Both the position numbers and the translations under genes were made by a program. A stretch of DNA of 64,000 nt from Bugula neritina. Taxonomy: Eukaryota; Bryozoa; Gymnolaemata; Cheilostomatida; Bugulidae. The notes beneath the pieces were generated by a model. It saw only the letters and a program-made list of their open reading frames with translations, searched no databases and was not told the DNA's origin. Position 1 is the first letter of the stretch. Every line of letters starts with the position of its first letter. The stretch covers positions 14,097,133-14,161,132 of the forward strand of contig OZ037769.1 of the NCBI GenBank assembly GCA_964035545.1. The letters run 5' to 3'. Shown in pieces: positions 56,414-64,000 of the stretch.

Positions 56414-59400
56414 CTACTGACCACGCCTATTTAGTCGGTGGTTCCTTATTGCAACCGGGACGAGTATCACACTGCCCAACATTCCTAAGCATCCCGCAAA
56501 CACTAATGCATATTTCTCCTCAGTTAGCACCCCAATAAATGCTACAAAATAAAATATATGTGTAAATATTATATCATTATATTATATAGGTAGTAGAACA
56601 TGTTATAAAAGCATTTTGTTGTTTGAAGCATAATACTTATACTAAACACAAGTTATGGTACATAGCAAAATGGCATGAATAGAAAACTCCTACAATAATC
56701 AGAGAAGTATGTGCAGCAATAGGAAAAATTGGAAAGCCCTAGCTTTAAAGCAACAATATAACAGAAGAAATTATTTTTACCCTACATTTTTAACTTGAAC
56801 CCGAACATGCATCAAAGTAATTAAATTATTTAGGCTATTCAAATGTTTAATCTTACCCCGGCTGAATTATCAACCACAGGCTGTAAAATTTTAAATACTT
56901 TAGATTTATTAATTTTCTTGTATGCTATATAAATTACAAACATAATATGCTCTTCACCAGAGCTCACGAGGCATATTTCTAACTTGTCTAGCCAAAGTTT
57001 AGTCAAGTTATTTAAAATTGCTTAAAAATGAAAAAGTTGGTGAAATCCAAGCAGTGCAATGAATAAATTGAGCTCAATCAGTAAATGTGAATCGACTTGA
57101 AAAGTTTTCCATGTGTGCATAAACCAGAGAGATCCAGTTTGAAATGTTTGCAAATTAATATTAATTTGCATAAAAATAAGCTGTAATTGAGCCAAAACTG
57201 ATTAAATGATAAATGTTCGAACGTTACAGTTACATCACCCACTTAATTTTTCTCCTGGCACTAAAATGACAGTTGAGTGTCCAATTAAGTTTGAATAATC
57301 TACCTGAATACACTTTTTATATCCTTATTATACAAAAAATTTATATTGATGGTTTTAGCAACTTCATCACAAGAATGTTAGCCACTCAATTGCCAAGTAT
57401 TCCCGTTGGCATGACTTGAACTCTGCTCTAATGCCTCGTGATTTAGGAACTATTGCACGTTTAGTCAGACATAAAACTTGCGCCTTCATGGTACCATGCA
57501 TTTAATAGACTAGCAGAAATTAAGGACACCTTAGTAACTGCAACATGAAATAAACCCGGCAATGAAGTATGGGACTCTCAACACCCACCCATCTTTTATT
57601 AGATTTTATTCTTGTGGTGCAGTTGCAAAATTGTAAGTTGGCGATGAAAGTTTTGAAATGCCTTGATGTGCAAAACTTTGCAGAAAAAGAAATTTAAAAA
57701 ATTTCATTTTTCACAACTTTATGAAAGATAATTTTTTATGCTTTAGATTGAAAATATTGAAACTATTGAGATTAAAAGTTACTTGCTAGTGGAGTCAAGG
57801 CCATACTGCCAAATGCCTCAAAGAACAGCTCCACTCCAAAAAGCACCGCCAGAAGGTGTTGCTCACAGAAAGAGTTTACTGCGGAGACGAGATTAGCAAG
57901 GGAGGCTCCTTGAAAGATGCCCCAGAGAGCTACACACATGTAGTAAGTCATCTACAATATATAAACAAAAGTGCTGCCCGCTTTCCATTCTTATAAACTT
58001 TAATTTTTATGAGTTTCGGGTTATATTAAAATTAGGTATATATAAACATGTTTTAGTATTTTTTATTCTAATCTTTTTATCCACTCATTGAAAAAGAACG
58101 ATCATTTTGTTTCTATTTTAGGAAACTTTAAATTCTAAGTATGCAAATATCCTATTTTGGTTGCTATAGTCTACTAGAAATTAAGATTCTAAATATTGGG
58201 TATAGAGAGTTTTGATTAACGGGATTTCACTGCATTGATAACACAATTCCAGATGCTAAATTTGACATAGTGATTGACCAGCTCAAAAAGTCTTAATCAA
58301 TGCTTATCACGTAATGAATCATTCAACTCTCTTTTTATATAATAGATATTAGCTGATATATGGCACTCATACAATTTCAAAAGTTGTATTTTATTGCAAA
58401 GTAGTAGTTATTTTATGAATTTTAATAGCTATAGTAATTTAGCCTAAATTACGAACCTTGTTTTCTGCAAAAATAATAAAAATGGTGACTAGGCTGTATC
58501 CTGCGATGGCAGCGATGTGAAGCAACAGTCTGTCATATTTTAAAAAGCTGGTGGCAGCCACGACAATACCTGCTGCTAACCTTGCCAACCCTGTACAACA
58601 TACATGTGTAGTGTAGAGATTACCTAGTAGCCCCTGTGGTGGGATGGTTACATCTCACTTTTTCATCAACCCTGCACATGGGTCATTTAGTACACACTAT
58701 AATATATTATATCTCTGATTTTTAGCTATTTTTTACAGCTTAACAGCTAATGTATACATCAAATTCCTTGCAATAAACTGATGAAATATTAACAAATACA
58801 GCTGAATATAATCAAGACTTTTTAATTTTGCTTGATTGTCTATGTTTTTTTCCTGATTTTTTTAGTCTATTTAGGTGTGCAGCCTGCATACATAAATTTA
58901 TAAAAAATATATACACATTAGTGGCTTAATTTTTGAAAACAGCCACAAACTGAATTGAGTAAAATGACCCATTATAGCTATGTCTCAAAACTATGCTTTA
59001 AAATTTTTTAATATAAGTATACTGGATAAAAATATATTCTAAAATTCAAACTAGTCAATTGATTGATATATTTTTAAATAGATTATAATGAGGGTGAAAT
59101 TTCTAAAGTTTATACTTTACTGCTGTTATTGTAGACACACTCTCTGTAAAGTATTTAAATATTGAGTATTACTTAAGGCTAATAAAACAAGATAGTTCTT
59201 AATAAAATCACAGGCTGTTGGTTATATATTCACAAAATAAAAATTCAAAACCAAATTCATTTATAAAAATTGCTGTATAGGAAACTACTTGCCAGGTAAC
59301 ACGAGAGCCTTTGTGATTGTAAAATGTAAATGATAAGTATATTACCTGATATAGTCACTCCAAAAGCCACTTCATCACCATTCATGTTTGTCTTTTTTAG

Positions 59401-62340
59401 CATATAATCATTGATCAATACATAAAACACTGTGTTGTTTGCATTCCACAGCATAGCATTGATAAGCAAGGCCCAAATCTATCCAAAAAAACATTTTTAT
59501 ATTTTGATAGCAATTTTTGTAAGCGCAATACATCTATAAATAGTTCTGCTTATTCACCTACTCACTCACTCACCAACCCACCCACTCACTCACTCACTCA
59601 CTCACTCACTCACTCACTCACTCACTCACTCACTCACTCACTCACTCACTCACTCACTCACTCACTCACTCACTCTCTCTCTCCCTCTCTCTCTCTCTCT
59701 CTAATTAACTGATTTACACGTTCATCTTGCAACAACTTACCTTTATATCTCTAAATAAGACCTTGAATGTGTCTTTAAGCGAGATGGATTGCTTTTCCTT
59801 CATATCTCTGTCCTCCAAAATATTTGCTTTAGAACTGCATTTTATTTCAACCTAAAGTTATTTTTTTGAAGTTCAGGCATTTTTTCAAACAATTTCTATA
59901 CACCACGTGCAGTACTACATGTAGTTTTCTAACTATATGAAAATTACTACTAAGAACACTACATACAGTTTTCTAACTATATAAAAACTACTACTAAAAA
60001 AACTGGATGTAGTTTTCTTCAACATCTCTAATAATTATTAGATGCATTTTAAAGCAAAAGCAAATAAAATAACTTGAGAAAAAGCCTGTACTTAATTGAT
60101 CGCTATAGTATGCCACTATATACCACTAATTGCCACTATAATATCAGTATGATAGAAATATGATATACCAATAACAATTTCTTTCAATAAACATTGAGTG
60201 AAGCTTTTTTTATGTTGTGCTCAAATAAAGCTGAAAGCTTATTATCATATAATTCATTGTATGTAGTAAAGTGTTTTATGCCTCTTTAATGTTGTGTTTC
60301 ACTTCCTCAATCGTCTGCTCTTCATCTCCACCACCATCTTTGCATCGGTCAGCTGATTCTTCACCAATGCTATCGTCACCCACAGAAACCTTGTCATCAC
60401 TTACATCTGACTCCGAGTCTATTTTCTGGTCTACATTGATTGATATATACCAGCTTATTACGTAATATATGCAGCAGAAGTTCAACCCAACTCCCACTCA
60501 CAAACAGGCCAAAGTATATAGAATATAATGAGGTTTATAGAACTGATAGATTAGTGACTAAACTTGATATGATTGGCTGATTACAATGAATGCCATGGAA
60601 GCAATCGGATTATCTGCCAGCTGGTAGGGCTTGGCTATTGGCTATTAGATAAAAAGTATAGAACCAGCAGCCAAATACATTGAACTTGCATATTCAAAGC
60701 TACAGGTACTCTGATAATGTTTTTACAAATATGAGCAGCAATTAGTTATTGGTCTATACTGTCTATGTTCAGTTCTTTGAAGAGAGAGCCTTTGAATTTT
60801 AATGAGCTTAGGCAGGTATTAGAACAACTTCATTCTTACCTTCTGTCTTATCCTCCTGATCATTTGGAGGAATGTAGAAAACACCGGCAATGATGTGGAT
60901 AAAATGTGGAAAACTCATAAACAACATAGCTTTAGAGTAGCCATATTTATCCAACAGAAACTGGGATCCCATTGGCCAAATACTTTTGCCAATAAAGTTG
61001 CCGATTACAGCCAGTGAAAATGCCAAATGCTTTCTTTTCTCAAAGTGTTGGGAGAGAATTTCAGCACTTGCTACGTAACCAAACGATAGTCCAGTGGCTG
61101 CAAATAACATCTTGAAAGTGTAAGAAATTGTTGAATAAAGTATACAATTTACCTACTTTGCTCATTATGCTTTTATATTTTGTAAATAATATTCAAAACA
61201 TGATTTTTACCTTTCTTTCACGTATCTTCACCAGAATATTATAATATATAGTGATAAAAGTATATTATTTTGAGTTTTGTGCAAATAGCCTTCTCATATG
61301 TCAATGAACAAAGAAAGGGTAAGTATTTTATTTGTTTGCTTTTTTGTAGAATCAAATTAGGTTTTATTTGATAATAGTAGCATTCCAGCTATTCAACATA
61401 CTTGTGTAAAACTATTTCAGCAAATCTGTTTTGTTGCAAAGCACAGGGTTAGTTGCTGACACTGTAATCTTGAAATGGATGAAGCAAAACAAAGCTAAAT
61501 TTTATTTTTCTAAAACATAAACGTGTCTGAGTAGACATCATTGTTAGTTTTGACACAGTTACATGATATAAATTAGGCCGTTTTTATTTATTTTGAGCTA
61601 CATTAGATTTATAATTGTATAGTTCTCACCAGTCAATACACTGAATAAAATGTACACGTGCCATACTTGTGTAGAAAAGTACGATAGACCAACTCCCAAC
61701 ACCATTAGAATTCCAGCTAGAGTTTGTGTGAATCTGCTACCCAACTTCTTTATCAGAATTGAACCCAGGAGTCCTGCAATTTTATAGTAACAATTTATAG
61801 GAGCAGAAGAAAACAATATAGGGGTTAATTGCCTTACTTTCGTCAACTTTATACACGATAGAAATTTCAACTGGTAAAAAAAGATTGCATACAAGTATAT
61901 GACGTATGATATACGTAAGAGAGAATTATAGTTTGATTCAAGTTAAATTATAGTGCTAAAAATAATAAAAATAACGCAGCTTGGACACAAATTTTAAAAG
62001 AATAAATAAATGACTCTTTTTTCTTCAATTTATTGTCATCTGTCCAATAATGTTTTATAGCAAAAACATAAAGCAATAAAAAATTAAAGTAAAATAATAT
62101 TATCAAATAATACACACCCAACATAAACATCAGGCCTGTATGCACAGAGCATATTAGACTACTGGCTTGAAGGTCAATGCCAAAGTAACTTTGCTGAGCT
62201 ACGGTGAGATTTCCAACCACAGAAGTAGAAAAGCCTTGACAAGCCATGTGGGAGAGAAAGGACATGAAAAGTACAACCCACGCATATCCTCTGTCTTTTT
62301 GACGCTTTAGTGTGCAGCAGTGGAGCTTCATGTCCAACAT
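56414..62340 (-). CDS. SLC16/monocarboxylate transporter-like MFS protein
   Basis: Nine exons on the - strand: 62340-62118, 61773-61630, 61097-60840, 60430-60303, 59851-59741, 59478-59346, 58590-58457, 57951-57783 and 56541-56414. Phases agree throughout, giving 475 residues. TM1 follows D16-R-G-Y-A-W21, the MCT family signature. The second half of the N-domain has G-L-S-F-G-Y-V-A-S-A-E-I-L-S-Q-H-F-E-K-R and L-L-D-K-Y-G. A long acidic loop (about residues 205-290) separates TM6 and TM7, as expected for the family. TM7-12 lie in exons 6-9. Known role: proton-linked or facilitative transport of small monocarboxylates or related solutes at the plasma membrane; the substrate cannot be told here. 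Exon 4 uses a weak GTGAAA donor; without it the frame stops at 60276-60278 after G-G-D-E-E. The stop codon is 63 bp from the pogo-like transposon. Confidence 0.85.
58680..58970. mobile_element. MITE-like element C (GGGTCATTT termini)
   Basis: GGGTCATTTAGTACAC at the left and GAGTAAAATGACCC at the right. Internal blocks (TTTTTAGCTATTTTTTACA, TTTTAATTTTGCTT) match the arms of the fold-back copy at 21716-22140. It lies in the intron between SLC16 exons 6 and 7. Confidence 0.65.
59575..59702. repeat. (CTCA)n then (CT)n microsatellite
   Basis: Tetranucleotide CACT/CTCA to about 59675, then CT-rich to 59702. It lies in the intron between SLC16 exons 5 and 6, forming an extended pyrimidine tract. 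Confidence 0.95.
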
Positions 62341-64000
62341 ATTAACAGCTTATGAACGAAATGCTGCCCTGTTAATATATATATGCATATCACTGCGTGG
62401 AAGGTGGTAATATTTGCTATATTTGTCTAAAGACATGACATAAATCAGGATGACAAATTAATTATTTACTTTTTTAAAGACAGACGCTATCGCCTCGTGA
62501 CTTGCCTTTACCTGAACCTGTATTGCAGGTTTATATAAGCTCACGCAAAATGCCACGTTTGCATGACGTACTGAGCATGCAAGCCAATATGCCTTCAATA
62601 TCCCAATGATAATTTTGACATTTGCCTTTAAAAAGCAATTTATCATTAATTTTGCAATAATTTCTGAAATTTGCCAAATGAATTTGCACCTATTAATTAT
62701 AGATTCAACAATAGTTTTCAGCACAACCAAATAAAACCTGCATGAACTTTTAGCTAAATATACTACCTTTCCTGATGTGTGCATACTATAGGAGTGGAAT
62801 TATCATAAACTACTACCTCGCAATAAGCATGCTAAGCTGCATCCTGTTTACTTATTATTACAATTGTAGAACTTAGTATTACAATCGAATGTAGAATTAA
62901 TCAATAGACTAATTGTAAAGTATTGAAATATTATAAGTAATCACCTACTAGCTACCTTATTATAGCACACAGTAATAGCCTCTACCATGCTTTAAGATGT
63001 AATTAAAGTCTCTATGGTTATGTAACCTTGCCCAGAATAAAACCTCCATATCAAAATTGCTGAGTTTGAATAGCTATCGAGTTGAAATACCTAATTTCTT
63101 TAAGGGTAATTCAAAATCATTTATATAAGAAACATATATTTATATGAAGGCATTTTACAGCTAAATTATAGGCAATTGAGGCAGAATAAACGTATTTGAT
63201 ATATAATAGGCTTAGTTTCTTCAAAGTTTGGAGCATTTACTTATAAAGTTCTAGCAACAATAATAATAATAATATTGTAGAAGCCATGCAATCATATATA
63301 TATTGAATTTCAATCATAACATAATTTGGCTAAATTGTAGGCTCTTATAGGTTTATACCAGCAATCTAAACTCTTTAGCATTAATTGGTTCCAAATATTG
63401 TAGGAAATTCTTAAGAGCTCGTGTAATAATTTATGCGTGGAATGTTATTATTCGCTCCATGAAACTATAGGTGTGAGATTTTAGCTGATGAGAAAACAGT
63501 GACTTTTTGTCAAGAATAATTATTAACAATAAACCAGAATATTTATACTTACTACCCTTCATTTCGTTTCCAAATTACATTTAAATAAAAAGAGAGTTTG
63601 AGGGGATAACTCCATACATCAAGAGGAAAACTATCTATCAATAACAATCTAAGTATAAAAGTATATCTAGGTAACTATGTATATAAATGTCCTTGGTGCG
63701 TAGCTTCTTGATGTGTCCTCCTTCAGCACTGGCAGCAGACTGAATCCACTGGTTTGTTATCCTCCTTTTATATGTTGGAGGTAGCTGGATCCAGAATGTT
63801 CCATGCAAACTCCGAAAGAGTTATATAACTCGAATCGAAGGGATTTGCAGGAGTTCGCAGAGTAATAACAAGCAACTTACACTTTTTAACCAGGTTAAGC
63901 ATATAACAGCTTAAAGGACAAACTATGCAAAAAAGGGTGGAAAACATTCAAAAAATGCTTCACCTTTAAGCATGGACAGTATGACTTTTATTAAATGTAG
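62341..64000. other. Upstream of the SLC16 gene, no gene identified
   Basis: AT-rich. The 108-codon frame at 62458-62784 (-) has no domain, splice partner or composition supporting a gene. A GC-richer patch near 63690-63860 is open for about 45 codons on the - strand (including P-P-T-Y-K-R-R and T-N-Q-W) and could be part of an exon of an unseen gene, but I cannot identify it. Confidence 0.35.

Noticed and set aside
62458-62784. 108-codon frame upstream of the SLC16 gene
   Set aside because: No domain, signal or splice partner. Composition resembles the surrounding AT-rich DNA.
63690-63860. Short GC-richer open stretch at the window end
   Set aside because: About 45 codons on the - strand with no identifiable domain and no certain splice sites. 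Left uncalled as a gene.

Overview
This window reads as invertebrate animal nuclear DNA. It is AT-rich, with GT-AG introns, TATA boxes, AATAAA signals, tRNA-derived SINEs, MITEs and very long simple repeats. The R1R2R3 Myb gene and the ciliary phosphatase INPP5E exclude plants and fungi. I cannot fix the phylum; a marine lophotrochozoan-like genome would fit. All gene models below were built by hand from open frames, splice sites and matching intron phases. Each complete model closes in frame from ATG to stop.

Left third (0.7-20 kb): three paralogous genes, two on + and one on -, encode secreted proteins of about 436-455 residues. Each has a signal peptide split by a phase-0 intron after codon 7 or 8, then one long exon. 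They share H-T-E, a P-C motif and a later E-C-A-G-E motif. This is a zinc deaminase signature that I read as secreted AID/APOBEC-like (SNAD-type) deaminases, with an unusually long PC-to-C spacing. Divergent from the third copy is a gene for an extracellular protein with a PAN/apple-like cysteine module and a discoidin-like beta-sandwich. Together they look like a cluster of secreted immune-type proteins; that role is inference.

Middle (23-44.7 kb): a complete 292-residue, single Ig (I-set) gene lies on the - strand, followed by 5 kb of intergenic DNA. Next is a complete 762-residue INPP5E-type inositol polyphosphate 5-phosphatase (- strand) ending in a CaaX box. It is head to head with the next gene across a 3.4 kb region holding a GC-richer block, an RFX X-box-like motif and many small palindromes.

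Right third (44.7-64 kb): a complete 671-residue A/B-type Myb (+ strand) with three Myb repeats and the vertebrate-like C-terminal MuvB-binding region. After it come a hairpin-bearing intergenic stretch, a decayed pogo-like DNA transposon (TA target site, 1.72 kb), and a complete 475-residue SLC16/monocarboxylate-transporter-type gene (- strand) whose stop codon lies about 63 bp from the transposon.

Repeats: six copies of one tRNA-derived SINE, three MITEs sharing a GGGTCATTTTAC terminus, and many micro- and minisatellites. Four separate introns carry unrelated 22-bp minisatellites beginning at or within about 25 bp of the 5' splice site.
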